This document shows, in pieces, positions 34,702 to 44,473 of a stretch of 64,000 nt of DNA. A model generated the notes under the pieces. It worked only from the letters and a program-made list of their open reading frames with translations, had not been told where the DNA came from and ran no database searches. Source of the stretch: Streptosporangium sp. NBC_01495 (GTDB lineage: Bacteria > Actinomycetota > Actinomycetes > Streptosporangiales > Streptosporangiaceae). Position numbers and translations under genes: made by a program. The stretch covers positions 3,162,001-3,226,000 of the forward strand of contig NZ_CP109430.1 in NCBI RefSeq assembly GCF_036250735.1. The letters run 5' to 3'. Positions within the stretch are counted from its first letter, which is position 1; each line of letters begins with the position of its first letter.

Positions 34702-37700
34702 CTATCTTCGCCGGGCCCACGCTGCGATCGGGTTGCCGAACCAGCGGGTCCCGGCGGGCACGGACTCGCCGCGCATCACCAGGGACGCCGGTCCGACCGT
34801 GGTGTTCTCCCCGATCGTCGCCGCGGGCAGGACCACCCCGTGGGGTCCGAGTGTGGATCCGTCCCGCATGACGACAGTATCGATGCTCATCACGCGGTCG
34901 TGGAACAGGTGTGTCTGCAACACGCATCCCCGGTTCACCGACACCCCGTCTCCCAGGCTGACCAGGTCGACCTCGGGCAGCCAGTAGGTCTCGCACCACA
35001 CGCCCCTGCCCACCCGCGCCCCCAGGGATCGCAGCCACAGGTTCAGCGGCGCCGTCCCCAGCCAGCGCTGGGCGAACCAGGGCGCGGCCAGCACCTCCAC
35101 GAAGGTGTCGGCCAGCTCGTTGCGCCACACGAACGAGCTCCACAGCGGCCGGTCGCCCACCGAGATCCGGCCCACCAGGACCCACTTGGCCACGGTCGCC
35201 GTCGCCGCGGCGAGCACCCCGCCGCCCAGCACCGCCACACCCGACAGGACCGCCGCCACCGTGAAGCCGTACGCCCCCGCCAGCCACTCCACGGCCGCCG
35301 CGACGAGCACGGCCACGGCGACCGTGCACATCACCGGCACCACGCGGCACACCTCGACCGCGGCGCGGGCGAACCTCAGCCTCGGCGGCGGGTCGTAGGT
35401 GCGGCTCCGGTCGCCCTCCTCCGCGGCCCTGCGCAGCTCCACCGGGGGCATCCCCAGGTACGACGAGCCCGCCTTCGCCTTCTTCGGCGCCGCCGACAGC
35501 ACCGCGACCAGCCCGTCCTTGGGCACCTTGCGTCCCGGCGCGGTCATTCCCGAGTTGCCGAGGAACGCGCGCTTGCCGATCCGCACGTGGTCCACCCGCA
35601 GCCGCCCGCCCTCCAGCTCGTACGGCGCGACCATCGTGTCGTCGGCGAGGAAGGCGCCGTCACCGACCGAGGTCATCGACGGCAGCGCCAGCACCGTCGA
35701 CAGCTCCACGTCCCGGCCGACCTTCATGCCCAGGGCACGCAGCCAGGCGGGGGTGACCATGCTCGCGTACAGCGGGAACAGCCAGACCCGCGCCATCGAC
35801 ATCAGCAGGCCCGTCGCCCACGCCTGCCAGGCCTGGCGGCTGTGCACCGGGTGCTGCCCGGCGTGCAGGCCGGCCGACAGCAGCCGCACCGAGACCACGG
35901 TCAGCAGGGCGAGGGTGACCACCGACACGACGGTGGCCAGTGGCACCCCGTACAGGACGGAGGCCAGGGAGGGCGCGCCGTCGCGCAGCAGGACGGCGAG
36001 GCCGGGCAGCGCGGCGATCACCGGGAAGGCGCTCAGCACCAGCGCGGACAGCCCGTAGACCGTCGCCCAGTGCCACGAGCGCGGCGGGCGGTCGGCGGCC
36101 GGCGGCCGGGCCTTGCCCATCCGGCTCGCGGGCACGCCCGCCCAGCGCTCCCCGGAGGGCACCGAGCTCGCCACCGCGGAACCGGGCGCGACCTGGGCGT
36201 TCTTGCCGATCTTCGTGCCGGGGAACAGGGTGGTACGGGCGCCGACCGTGGCGGAGGCGCCGATCTTGATCTCGCCGACGTGCACCTGGTCGCCGTCGAT
36301 CCAGTAGCCGTTCAGGTCGGCCTCGGGCTCGACGGCCGCGTACCTGCCCAGCTTGAGCATCCCGGTGATCGGCGGCATCGAGTGCAGGTCCGCGTCGTCG
36401 CCGACCTGGGCGCCGAGCGCCCGCGCGTAGTGGGTGAGCCACGGGGCGGTGGACACCTCGCCCACGCCGAGCCGCTCGGAGAGCTGCTCGGCGAACCACA
36501 GCCGCAGGTGCGTGCCGCCGCCCCGGGGGTACGTGCCGGGCCTGAGGTCGCGCAGCAGCAGCCGGGCGCCGCCTGCGGCCAGCGCGATCCGCCCCGCGGG
36601 GCTGACGAACAGCAGCGCGCCCACGAGCACCCACCACCACGAGACGACCGGGGCCCAGGGCAGGCCCACCAGGTTGTTCAGCGCGGCCAGCGCCACCACC
36701 CAGCGCAGCGCGCCGACGCTGAGCAGCGGCACGGTGAGCGCGGCCTGCGCGATCGCGGCGCGGCGCGGCATCGGCGTGACGATCCGGTCGGTGGTCACGA
36801 TCTCCGGCGCGTCGAGCGCCGACAGGTGCCTGCCCAGCTGGGGCAGCGTCGGATTGTCGTAGACGTCGCCGACGGTGACCGCCGGGTAGCGGGTGCGCAG
36901 CGTGGAGACCAGCCGCGCCGCCGCGAGGCTGGTTCCGCCCTCGGCGAAGAAGTCGCCGTCGACGCCGCCCAGGATGTCCATCCAGCACTCGGCCACCCAC
37001 GGGTCGACGTCCGGCACCCCGGCGTCGGGCGTGCCCGTCCTCTTGGGCAGCGGCCAGGGCAGGGCGTCCCTGTCGATCTTCCCGGAGGTGCGCGTCGGAA
37101 GCTCGTCCACCAGGGCGATCCTTGGGACCAGCGCGGCGGGCAGGGAGTGTCGGAGGCGGTCTCTGGCGTCCTCCTGGTCGAACCCCTCGCCGGGCACGAC
37201 GTAGCCGACGAGCAGCTGGTGCCCGCCGCCGGTCGTGCGGACCGCCGAGGCCGCCCCGGCGACCCCGGGCAGCGCCTGCAGCGCCGCGTCCACCTCGCCC
37301 AGCTCGATCCTGCGCCCGCCGAGCTTGATCTGCTCGTCGGCCCGCCCGACGAAGATCAGTCCCTCGGACTCGGCCCTCACCAGGTCGCCGCTGCGGTAGG
37401 CGCGCTCCCAGCCGAGCGACGCGAGCGGCGCGTACTTCTCCGCGTCCTTGGCCGGGTCCAGGTATCTGGCGAGCCCGACCCCGCCGATGACCAGCTCGCC
37501 GGTCTCGCCCATGGCCACCGGCTCGCCGTCCTTGCCGACGACGGCCAGGTCCCAGCCCGCCAGCGGCAGCCCGATCCGCACCGGGCCCTCCCCGGTCAGC
37601 GGCGCCGCGCACGCCACCACCGTCGCCTCGGTCGGGCCGTAGGTGTTCCACACCTCGCGTCCCGGCACGGCCAGCCGCTCGGCGAGCTCCGGCGGGCACG

Positions 37701-38916
37701 CCTCACCGCCGAAGATCAGCAGCCGTACGTCGTCGAGCGTCTCGACGGGCCAGAGCGCCGCGAGGGTCGGTACGGTCGAGACCACCGTGATGCCCATGTC
37801 CAGCAGCCACGGCCCCAGGTCCATGCCGGTGCGCACCAGCGCGCGCGGCGCCGCCACCAGGCAGCCGCCGTACCGCCAGGCCAGCCACATCTCCTCGCAG
37901 GAGGCGTCGAACGCCACCGACAGCCCCGCCAGCACCCGGTCACCGGGCCCGATGGGTTCCCCGGTGAGAAACAGCCGCGCCTCGGCGTCCACGAACGCCG
38001 CCGCGTTGCGGTGGGTCACCGCCACGCCCTTGGGTCTGCCGGTTGACCCGGAGGTGAAGATGATCCACGCGTCGTCCTCGGGCCCCGGCCGGCCGCTGCC
38101 CCGGCTCCGGTCCCGCTCCCTGTCCCTGCCCGTCACCGGGTCCTTGCCGTGGCTCGTCACCGCGCCCCTGTCACGCTCCGTGACCGGGTCCTTGGCGCGG
38201 GCCGCGGGGAAGAGCGGCGCGGCGGTGTTTCCGGGGGCGCCTCCGATGTCGTGCCGACGCCCGTCGTAGGGGCCCGCGCCGTGCAGCTCCGCCGCGTAGT
38301 CGAGTTCCGACCCGCCGGTGAGCCTGGGCCCCGAGGAGGGGCGCTCGGAGCCGGAGTCCGGGGTACCGGTGTGGCCGTCGGGGTGGCGAATCTCACATTC
38401 GACGCCGTGCTCACCACCGTGCCCGCCGGTGTGCTTGCCGTGGCCGGTCCCGCGTGCCGCGTCGTCGCCGGAAGAGGGGGCGACCAGGTGCTCGTACGGG
38501 TCCCCGTAGGGAGCGATCTTCCCGCCGTCGCCGATGACGGCGCGGACGCGGGCCTCGCCGAAGACCAGGTCAGCCCGCTCCTCGGGATCGTCGGCGTCCA
38601 CCGGGACGTAGGCGGCCCCGGCGGTGAGCACGGCGACGATCGCGATGTACAGGCCGACGGTGCCAGACGGGATCCGCACCCCGACCCGGTCGCCGCGCCC
38701 GACCCCGGCCGCCCGCAGCTCCAGGGCCATCCGGCCCGCCTCGGCCCGCAGTTCGGTGTAGTCGAGACGGGTCCGCCCGTCGTCCAGGGCGAGTGCGTGG
38801 GGATGACGTCGCGTGGTCTGGTCGAGGATGTCCAGCAACGTCCTGGCCTGCGGTGCGGTCCCTCCCGGCAGGAGTGCTCGCGACGGCATGCCGGTGTCGG
38901 CTGGTAACGGAATCAC
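34702..38916 (-). CDS. Pls/PosA-family NRPS-like enzyme (adenylation-PCP-multispan/left-handed beta-helix)
   Basis: This single-module enzyme is close in plan to epsilon-poly-L-lysine synthetase. Order: an adenylation domain (IIFTSGSTGRPKG, FDASCEEMWLAW, NTYGPTEATV, GRADEQIKLGGRRIE, RTSGKIDR), a carrier domain (FFAEGGTSLAAARL), then a long C-terminal half with membrane spans and repeated left-handed beta-helix hexapeptides (VGEIKIGASATVGARTTLF, VSLGDGVSVNRGC). No condensation or thioesterase domain is seen; in the Pls family the C-terminal part does the ligation. About 140 charged, repetitive residues interrupt the adenylation domain before the IIFTSG core. GTG 38916, after GGGGGAA, is preferred to ATG 39000. 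Confidence 0.9.
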   Translation of the reverse strand: MIPLPADTGMPSRALLPGGTAPQARTLLDILDQTTRRHPHALALDDGRTRLDYTELRAEAGRMALELRAAGVGRGDRVGVRIPSGTVGLYIAIVAVLTAGAAYVPVDADDPEERADLVFGEARVRAVIGDGGKIAPYGDPYEHLVAPSSGDDAARGTGHGKHTGGHGGEHGVECEIRHPDGHTGTPDSGSERPSSGPRLTGGSELDYAAELHGAGPYDGRRHDIGGAPGNTAAPLFPAARAKDPVTERDRGAVTSHGKDPVTGRDRERDRSRGSGRPGPEDDAWIIFTSGSTGRPKGVAVTHRNAAAFVDAEARLFLTGEPIGPGDRVLAGLSVAFDASCEEMWLAWRYGGCLVAAPRALVRTGMDLGPWLLDMGITVVSTVPTLAALWPVETLDDVRLLIFGGEACPPELAERLAVPGREVWNTYGPTEATVVACAAPLTGEGPVRIGLPLAGWDLAVVGKDGEPVAMGETGELVIGGVGLARYLDPAKDAEKYAPLASLGWERAYRSGDLVRAESEGLIFVGRADEQIKLGGRRIELGEVDAALQALPGVAGAASAVRTTGGGHQLLVGYVVPGEGFDQEDARDRLRHSLPAALVPRIALVDELPTRTSGKIDRDALPWPLPKRTGTPDAGVPDVDPWVAECWMDILGGVDGDFFAEGGTSLAAARLVSTLRTRYPAVTVGDVYDNPTLPQLGRHLSALDAPEIVTTDRIVTPMPRRAAIAQAALTVPLLSVGALRWVVALAALNNLVGLPWAPVVSWWWVLVGALLFVSPAGRIALAAGGARLLLRDLRPGTYPRGGGTHLRLWFAEQLSERLGVGEVSTAPWLTHYARALGAQVGDDADLHSMPPITGMLKLGRYAAVEPEADLNGYWIDGDQVHVGEIKIGASATVGARTTLFPGTKIGKNAQVAPGSAVASSVPSGERWAGVPASRMGKARPPAADRPPRSWHWATVYGLSALVLSAFPVIAALPGLAVLLRDGAPSLASVLYGVPLATVVSVVTLALLTVVSVRLLSAGLHAGQHPVHSRQAWQAWATGLLMSMARVWLFPLYASMVTPAWLRALGMKVGRDVELSTVLALPSMTSVGDGAFLADDTMVAPYELEGGRLRVDHVRIGKRAFLGNSGMTAPGRKVPKDGLVAVLSAAPKKAKAGSSYLGMPPVELRRAAEEGDRSRTYDPPPRLRFARAAVEVCRVVPVMCTVAVAVLVAAAVEWLAGAYGFTVAAVLSGVAVLGGGVLAAATATVAKWVLVGRISVGDRPLWSSFVWRNELADTFVEVLAAPWFAQRWLGTAPLNLWLRSLGARVGRGVWCETYWLPEVDLVSLGDGVSVNRGCVLQTHLFHDRVMSIDTVVMRDGSTLGPHGVVLPAATIGENTTVGPASLVMRGESVPAGTRWFGNPIAAWARRR

Positions 38917-39148
38917 TGTCTTCCCCCATGTGTACGGCGCCCCTATGGGCCCGGGACAGCCTACGTGCACGGGGTTAACGCGTTTCGTCCGTGCTGTCAT
39001 ACCCCGTATGAATCTTCCCTTTCAGGCATCTTTCACCCAGATGGCCGCGGGGAGCCTCCCGTTGTTGACGCCCCTCCGGTCGCGCGCCTGTGACCTCTGA
39101 TCGATCACCACGTGCCGACGGCCGCCGGTGGCCGTTCATGCGGGACCT

Positions 39149-39589
39149 TCACGATTTCTCGGTGCACTGGGGGGTGCCGGACCCGCGGCAGTCGAGCACC
39201 GTCATGCTGTCGATCTTGGCGTACTGGTTGGCGGACTTCCTGACGCCCTTGAAGTACCAGGCCCGGGACGGGAAAGTCACGGCGTCGGTGTCCTTGAACA
39301 GCCGCCCGCAGGCGGCCGTGGAGTTGGAACCCGCCGGGACGGCGCATGTGCCGCAGTCGGTGCCGTTGCAGTTGCCGCCCTTGAGGTCGTAGGAGGCCGC
39401 CACCAGCTTATAAGGGGTCTTGTTGTGGACGACCCCGCAGTACACGGCCCCGGCGACCGGCGGGACCCGCTCGCAGTCGCTGGCGTGGGCGCTCGAGACC
39501 CCGGCGGTCGCCTGGAAGGTCATCAGCGACGTGACCAGCGCCAGTACCAGCAGGAGATTGCGGACGATCGGACGGACGCTCAGACTCAT
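39149..39589 (-). CDS. Secreted cysteine-containing hypothetical protein
   Basis: The 146-residue product has a Sec signal (VRPIVRNLLLVLALVTSLMTFQATAGVSSAHA) and a mature part of about 110 residues with eight cysteines (CERV, YCGV, NCNGTDCGTC, ACGR, DCRG, QCTE). They imply four disulfides. No family is recognised; it looks like small secreted streptomycete-type proteins. ATG 39589 is chosen for the signal peptide and the GGAG site. Confidence 0.65.
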   Translation of the reverse strand: MSLSVRPIVRNLLLVLALVTSLMTFQATAGVSSAHASDCERVPPVAGAVYCGVVHNKTPYKLVAASYDLKGGNCNGTDCGTCAVPAGSNSTAACGRLFKDTDAVTFPSRAWYFKGVRKSANQYAKIDSMTVLDCRGSGTPQCTEKS

Positions 39590-39953
39590 GTCGCTCCATG
39601 TGTGGACGGTGGGAAACCGCGTGATCGCGGTCGACAAAGTGGATCAGCGTCAGTCAGCGTGGCAACGCGCGAACTCGTCTCGCAATCGCGGTGGGAGGGT
39701 TGGGACGATGGGAAATGATCATGCTGTTGACGTGCGAAGACCGTCCCGTACTGGGACGGAGGTGGGACGCGCCGGGCGGAGTGCCGACCGCGGCACGCGA
39801 GTGTCGGCCGGGGGCCGCCCCTTCCGGCCCTCCCGAGGTTCGGGGCCACGCCACGGGGACGAACCGACGGGTGGACGTCACGTTTTCCCGTCTCGGGTGG
39901 CATCGGGCCGGCGGTCCGATGCCGCCGTTCACGCGGGGGAGGATGTCAGACGA
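39590..39953. other. Intergenic region without gene
   Basis: About 360 bases between the secreted-protein promoter and the NicO stop. I see short direct repeats of the type GGGACGGAGGTGGGACG near 39757 and no supported frame. It must hold the promoter for the leftward secreted-protein gene. Confidence 0.4.
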
Positions 39954-40766
39954 TCAGCCGGTCAAGACGCTTATCGCCACGGCGAGATAGAGGCCGCCGG
40001 CCAAGGAGACCGCGACTCCGGCGGCGGCCGGAGCCCAGGCCAGCGCGGTGGAGGCCGGTGACCACCGGCGGGTTCCCCGGGCCAGCAGCGCGTACCCCCG
40101 GATCGTCACGACGCCCACGCCGGTCAGGGTGAGGGCCATCCCCAGGCCGAAGGCGGCGACGAGCACGACGGCGTCGAAGGCCCGGCCGGTGAGCAGCCCG
40201 CTCATCAGGACGACGAAGGCCGACGGCGAGGGCAGCAACCCGCCGGAGAGGGCGAGCGCGAGGAGGCCCCGGCGTGACCAGGGGTCTGTCCCGTCCTCGA
40301 CCTGATGCCCATGCCCATGCCCGTGCCCGTGTCCATGGCTGTGCCCGTGCCCGTGCCCGTGTCCATGGCCGTGGTGGGTCTGCAGCCGGTGCCGGTTCCA
40401 TCCCCGCAGGTGGCGGTAGGTGAGATGGGCGCCGACGCCGATCGTGATCAGTCCGGCCGCGACCTGCATCCAGGCGGTGACGTTCTTCGTGCCGAAACTC
40501 GCGGCGCCGCTCAGTCCCACCCAGGCGAACGCCAGCACCAGCACCGAGAAGGTGTGCATCAGCGCCACGATGACCCCCAGGCGCAGCGCGTCGCGGTAGC
40601 CGCCCCGGGTGCCGACCAGGTAGGCCGCCGTGACGCTCTTGCCGTGGCCGGGGGCGACCGCGTGCAGGGCTCCGGCGACGAGCGCGACGGCGAGGATCGC
40701 CCAGAAGACGCCCCTGTTGTCGAAGAGCGCGACGAACCGGCTCTCGAAGCCGCCGAACTCCGTCAC
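39954..40766 (-). CDS. NicO/RcnA-type nickel/cobalt exporter with His-rich loop
   Basis: The 270-residue membrane protein has about six spans. Its conserved motifs are HAVAPGHGKSVTAAYLVG in the first and SGGLLPSPSAFVVLMSGL in the second half. Between them is a loop of alternating His-Gly (coding 40300-40380) that should bind Ni, Co or Zn. NicO/RcnA proteins move Ni2+/Co2+ across the membrane. Its GTG start at 40766 overlaps the stop of the upstream gene (GTGA), so the two are coupled. Confidence 0.9.
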   Translation of the reverse strand: MTEFGGFESRFVALFDNRGVFWAILAVALVAGALHAVAPGHGKSVTAAYLVGTRGGYRDALRLGVIVALMHTFSVLVLAFAWVGLSGAASFGTKNVTAWMQVAAGLITIGVGAHLTYRHLRGWNRHRLQTHHGHGHGHGHGHSHGHGHGHGHGHQVEDGTDPWSRRGLLALALSGGLLPSPSAFVVLMSGLLTGRAFDAVVLVAAFGLGMALTLTGVGVVTIRGYALLARGTRRWSPASTALAWAPAAAGVAVSLAGGLYLAVAISVLTG

Positions 40767-41419
40767 GACCGCCCGCCCGTCCCGCGCCGTCTCCACAACG
40801 CGGTGGACACCCCCGCCCCGGCCAGCAGTACGGCGGCGGAGACGACGACGGTCGTCGTCCCCGCGGGCATGCCACCCCCGCCCGCGCCGGAGAAGGTCAG
40901 GCGCCGGGTGCTCTCGGCCCCGGTGAGAAGCGTCTGCCCGGGGGTCGCGGGGGTCTCGGCGACGAGCATCGTCCGGTACGCCTCGTTGAGGTCGGTCAGG
41001 GCGGCGACGGTGACGTCCACCTGCGTGACCGGGCTCCGGCAGTCGAAGACGAACCGGGCGCCCTCGGTGACCAGCGCCCGGAGCTCCTCCAGTCGGCTCG
41101 AACACCGCCGGCCGCCCTGGGTGACCGTGATCCGGTCCAGCAGGTAGTCCCGCACGGCCGGTGACCGCTCCAGTTTCTGCTCACCGGTCAGCTCCGTCGA
41201 CACGGTACCGGTGGACGGGTCCTCGAACGCCCCGACCGACTGGCCGAGGGCGACCCAGTCGTCCTCGGCCGCGAACCACGAGATGGTCACGCGCGAGCCG
41301 TCGGCCCCGATCCGCGCGGTGGACGGCGGCCCGAAGGGGTGGGCGGCGGCCGGTGCGGCCCAGCCGCCCAGGGCGCAGACGAGCAGCGCGCCCGCCAGCA
41401 CACGGGTGTGGATTCTCAA
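40763..41419 (-). CDS. Secreted/anchored partner of the NicO transporter
   Basis: The 218-residue product has a signal (RVLAGALLVCALGGWAAPAAAH), an extracellular region with HPFGPPSTARIG and two cysteines (RRCSS, FDCRS), and a C-terminal membrane segment (TTTVVVSAAVLLAGAGVSTALW) followed by RRR. This form occurs next to NicO transporters in actinobacteria; a periplasmic metal-handling role is inferred. I chose TTG 41419 because AGGAGA precedes it and gives the signal peptide at the N-terminus. It overlaps nicO by 4 bases. Confidence 0.7.
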   Translation of the reverse strand: MRIHTRVLAGALLVCALGGWAAPAAAHPFGPPSTARIGADGSRVTISWFAAEDDWVALGQSVGAFEDPSTGTVSTELTGEQKLERSPAVRDYLLDRITVTQGGRRCSSRLEELRALVTEGARFVFDCRSPVTQVDVTVAALTDLNEAYRTMLVAETPATPGQTLLTGAESTRRLTFSGAGGGGMPAGTTTVVVSAAVLLAGAGVSTALWRRRGTGGRS

Positions 41420-41500
41420 CGGATCTCCTGTCCGGCGCGACTTCGGCGCGACTCCGGAATGACTGCGGCATGACTGCGGCATGACGTCGGTACGACTCCG

Positions 41501-41575
41501 GCACGGCCGAAGCACGGCCGAAGCACGGCCACGGCACGGTCACGGCATGACCGAAGCACGGTCACGGCATGACCC
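41501..41575. repeat. Short degenerate repeats between phosphatase and NicO operon
   Basis: Units of the type GCACGGCCGAA and CACGGTCACGGCATGACC recur several times in 75 bases, and shorter GACTGCGGCAT copies lie just before. No gene is supported in 41420-41641. It separates two co-oriented operons. Confidence 0.6.
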
Positions 41576-41641
41576 CGGCGTGGCGCCGGTACCTCCGGGC
41601 GCGGGGCCGCCGGTACGGCCGCCCCGCGCCCGGAGAGGTCA

Positions 41642-43318
41642 CTACCTGGTGACCGTGATGACCGGACTGGTGATCTTCTGGTTGGCGCTGTCCAGGTACA
41701 CCACGTAGGTGCTGCCCTTCTTCACCTTGCTCGGCAGCCTGAAGGTGTAGGTCAGGCGGCCCAGCTCGTCGGCGGTCCGTACGCCGATCGAGTCGTCCCT
41801 GTCGTGCCCGTGTCCCTTGTCGCGCTCGTCGGCCTTCTTCAGGAAGACGGACACGCGCTCGCCCGGGTCGTAGCCGTACGCGGAGACCTTGAGCTCATCA
41901 CGCGTCCCGACGGTGGTCTTGTCGACGGTGACCTGCTCGCCGACGGTGTTCTCCGGGGTGCGGACCTCGTTGACCGTGCGCTCGCCCGCCCTGTTCTTGC
42001 GGATGACGAAGCCGTCGTGGTGCTCGCCGTTGGCGTAGCGGGCCTCGAAGGTGAGATGGTCGGCCTCGACGTCGATCAGCTGGTAGAGCTGGGTGTTCTC
42101 GCTCCGGCTGACGACCTCGGCGCCGTTGCCGGTCCAGTTCTCGCCGTTGTTGAGCTCGTACATCTTGCCGCCGGAGACGGACACGACGTAGGCGACGCCG
42201 TTGTTGACCGTGACCGACTTGCGGGCGGTCGCCACGTTGCCCCGGCCGTAGGAGTGGTCGTGGCCCTGCAGGACCAGGTCCACGCCGTACTTCTCGAACA
42301 GCGGGCCCCACTGGGCGCGTACGACGGGGTTGTTGCGGGTGCCGGTGGTGGAGTAGACGGGGTGGTGGAAGGTCACCACCGTCCACTTGTTCGGGTTGTC
42401 CTTGAGCAGGCCCTCCAGCCAGGTGGTCTGCGCGGCCATCAGGGCCGGGGTGCCCTGCACGTTGGAGTCCAGGCCGATGAAGCGCACGCCCTGGTAGTCC
42501 ACCGTGTAGGCGGTCTGCTTCAGCTCCGGGTTACCCGGCCCGTTGTCCGGATAGGGGAACTGCGGCCGCCAGAAGGTGGACAGCCCGCCGCTGTACTCGT
42601 GGTTTCCGGGGATCGAGATGTTGTTGACCTGGCTGTCGATGAAGCCGGCGGCCTTGTACCACTGGCCCCACTGCTCCTCGCTGTTCGCGGAGTCGATGAG
42701 GTCGCCGGCGTTGACGATCACCTTGGCCCGCGGGCGGTCGGCGAACGCCTGGCGGAAGACTCGCGGCACCGCCGAGTCGATGTAGTTCTGCGCGTCGCCG
42801 TAGTAGATGAACGAGAACGGCTGCAGGTCGGCCGCCGCGGTCGTGAAGTCGCTCCACTCGGCCCAGTTGGTGCCGTCGCCGACCCGGTAGGTGTACCGGG
42901 TGTTCGGCTTCAGGCCGGTGAACTCCACCGTGTGGTAGGTGGAGGCGTACCCCAGGGTGGTGTTGACCGGGGTGCTGACGGAAGCCTTGACGTTGACGAC
43001 CGCGCCCGCGGCCGGCGCGACCTCGCCGAGCGCGCGCGGGGCCTCAAGGATCTCCGCCTGCGCCGACTCGGCGTCGGCCACGGCCCGCCAGGTGACCTTC
43101 TGGCTGGACGACGGGGTGGTGGTCGGGGTCAGGATGACACGGTCGGGCACGGGGGAGGGCTTGTGGATGTCGGCGGCGGGATATTTCGGCGGCGCGGCCG
43201 CGCCGAAAGCCACCGGGCCGAACGCCAGGCCGCCGAGGAGCAGCACGCCCGCGCCCGCCGCGGTCAGCTTCGTTCGCCGGGATCCGGTGGGCCGGGGCAT
43301 GTTGACTTCGCCCATCAT
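41642..43318 (-). CDS. Secreted purple-acid-phosphatase-like metallophosphoesterase
   Basis: The 558-residue protein has a signal peptide (LTAAGAGVLLLGGLAFGPVAFGAAA) and an N-terminal fibronectin-like purple-acid-phosphatase domain (YHTVEFTGLKPNTRYTYRVGDG). The metallophosphoesterase core shows FIYYGDAQNY, VNAGDLID, IPGNHEY, FHHPVYST and LQGHDHSYGR, all five blocks of the dimetal site. A C-terminal beta domain follows (residues about 440-558). It should be an extracellular phosphatase. The start is either of ATG 43318/43315, or ATG 43300; an open extension upstream lacks a signal. Confidence 0.9.
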   Translation of the reverse strand: MMGEVNMPRPTGSRRTKLTAAGAGVLLLGGLAFGPVAFGAAAPPKYPAADIHKPSPVPDRVILTPTTTPSSSQKVTWRAVADAESAQAEILEAPRALGEVAPAAGAVVNVKASVSTPVNTTLGYASTYHTVEFTGLKPNTRYTYRVGDGTNWAEWSDFTTAAADLQPFSFIYYGDAQNYIDSAVPRVFRQAFADRPRAKVIVNAGDLIDSANSEEQWGQWYKAAGFIDSQVNNISIPGNHEYSGGLSTFWRPQFPYPDNGPGNPELKQTAYTVDYQGVRFIGLDSNVQGTPALMAAQTTWLEGLLKDNPNKWTVVTFHHPVYSTTGTRNNPVVRAQWGPLFEKYGVDLVLQGHDHSYGRGNVATARKSVTVNNGVAYVVSVSGGKMYELNNGENWTGNGAEVVSRSENTQLYQLIDVEADHLTFEARYANGEHHDGFVIRKNRAGERTVNEVRTPENTVGEQVTVDKTTVGTRDELKVSAYGYDPGERVSVFLKKADERDKGHGHDRDDSIGVRTADELGRLTYTFRLPSKVKKGSTYVVYLDSANQKITSPVITVTR

Positions 43319-43611
43319 GAGCTCATTTCCGGGGGAGGAATCACATTCCACCGAGGGAGTGCGGTGGACGTCCGTATTGAGCCAGAAAAGATCATCAAAT
43401 GCCTTGATAGAGCATTGCGTCCGGATGAACATGTTCCCTCGGAAACCTGTGACCCCGGCCGCACCGCCGATGTCGCCGGAAGTCCGCGCGTTCGTCACCC
43501 TCCGTTGCCCGCGCGTTCCGTGGCCCCCGCCTATGGTGTGGCCGACCAGCCGTCGAACAGCGGAATCGCTCCCCGGGTGAAGAGCCGCTTCCCCAGGAAC
43601 AGGATGTCCCG

Positions 43612-44124
43612 TTGACCGTCCCCCGCCAGGCCGGTGACCGGCGGCCCGCCCGCCGCTGGACCCTGCTTCTCGGCCTCGTGGCGCTCGGGACGCTGTTCCC
43701 GCCGCCGACCACGACGGGGGCGACGGGGGCGAGGATCAAGGACGAGACCTTCGTCACCGTGCGGACGAGCGGGATCCTGCACATCGAGGCGGGGGAGTGC
43801 TTCACCGACCCGGCCTACTCCGGGGAGGCGGCCGAGGTCGTCGTGCTGTACACGCCCTGCCACGAGCAGGCGGCCAACCAGTCGTACGGCTTCGTGCACG
43901 CTCCCGAGGGCGAATGGGATCCGGTCGCGCTGAACGCGTTCGCGTGGCGGAACTGCCGGCGCGGATTCGACAGCCACTGGAGCGGCGAATCGGCCTCGGG
44001 ACTGAACTTCTACCCGATCCTGCCGACCCGGGAGACCTGGGCCGACGGCGACCGCGACGTCATGTGCGTGGTCTACAGTCCCGGCGGCCCGATGGACGGC
44101 TCGGCGCTCCCCCTGGCGAGATGA
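43612..44124 (+). CDS. Secreted/membrane-anchored hypothetical protein, septum-formation-domain-like
   Basis: The 170-residue protein starts at TTG 43612 and has a hydrophobic N-terminal segment (WTLLLGLVALGTLF). The mature part with GECF..., VVVLYTPCHEQAANQSYGFVHA and WRNCRRGF loosely resembles the actinobacterial septum-formation domain (CF...V.V..C...H..E). The match is weak. Four cysteines may form two disulfides. It is divergent from the phosphatase across 293 bases without another gene. Confidence 0.6.
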   Translation: MTVPRQAGDRRPARRWTLLLGLVALGTLFPPPTTTGATGARIKDETFVTVRTSGILHIEAGECFTDPAYSGEAAEVVVLYTPCHEQAANQSYGFVHAPEGEWDPVALNAFAWRNCRRGFDSHWSGESASGLNFYPILPTRETWADGDRDVMCVVYSPGGPMDGSALPLAR

Positions 44125-44194
44125 ATCCTGTTCACACCGGAGCAGGGCCGGGGCCACGTCCGGAGCGCGGCGTCGCCCAGCCTCCCCGCGCCGT

Positions 44195-44346
44195 GCGGGA
44201 CGTCCATGCCCGCCACCTCCAGGCCGGTCGCTTCAAGGCGCCGGAGAGCGACTACTCGCACAGCGATGGGTGATCGAGCGAGTTCTACACGTTGTACGTC
44301 ACGCCGAAGGGCCTCAACTACATCGGGCGCCTCATTGGCGTGCGGT
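44195..44346 (+). pseudogene. Phage antirepressor (KilAC-type) C-terminal remnant
   Basis: One frame reads RDVHARHLQAGRFKAPESDYSHSDG, a TGA stop, then SSEFYTLYVTPKGLNYIGRLIG. In KilAC antirepressors this region is of the form DAGYF.V......H.DG....TL.VTPKG..YI.RLL. The in-frame stop and lack of an N-terminal part mark it as a remnant. No other gene is supported in 44125-44473. Similarity is judged by eye and needs a profile search. Confidence 0.4.
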
Positions 44347-44473
44347 CTGCACCGGCTCGAACGCCGAGTCGCGCAACTCGGCCGTTGCCAGAGCGGCGAC
44401 CGCGGAGTGCTCACGACCGTGGGCGGGAAGGGCCGGGACGGCTGAAAGTGTCGTACCCGTTGCCTACGATGCC

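Noticed and set aside
34654..38046. A very long open frame (1130 codons) on the plus strand opposite the NRPS-like gene
   Set aside because: It is antisense to a gene with clear adenylation, carrier and beta-helix motifs. Its product is low-complexity Arg/Pro/Gly/His sequence, as expected from GC-rich third positions.
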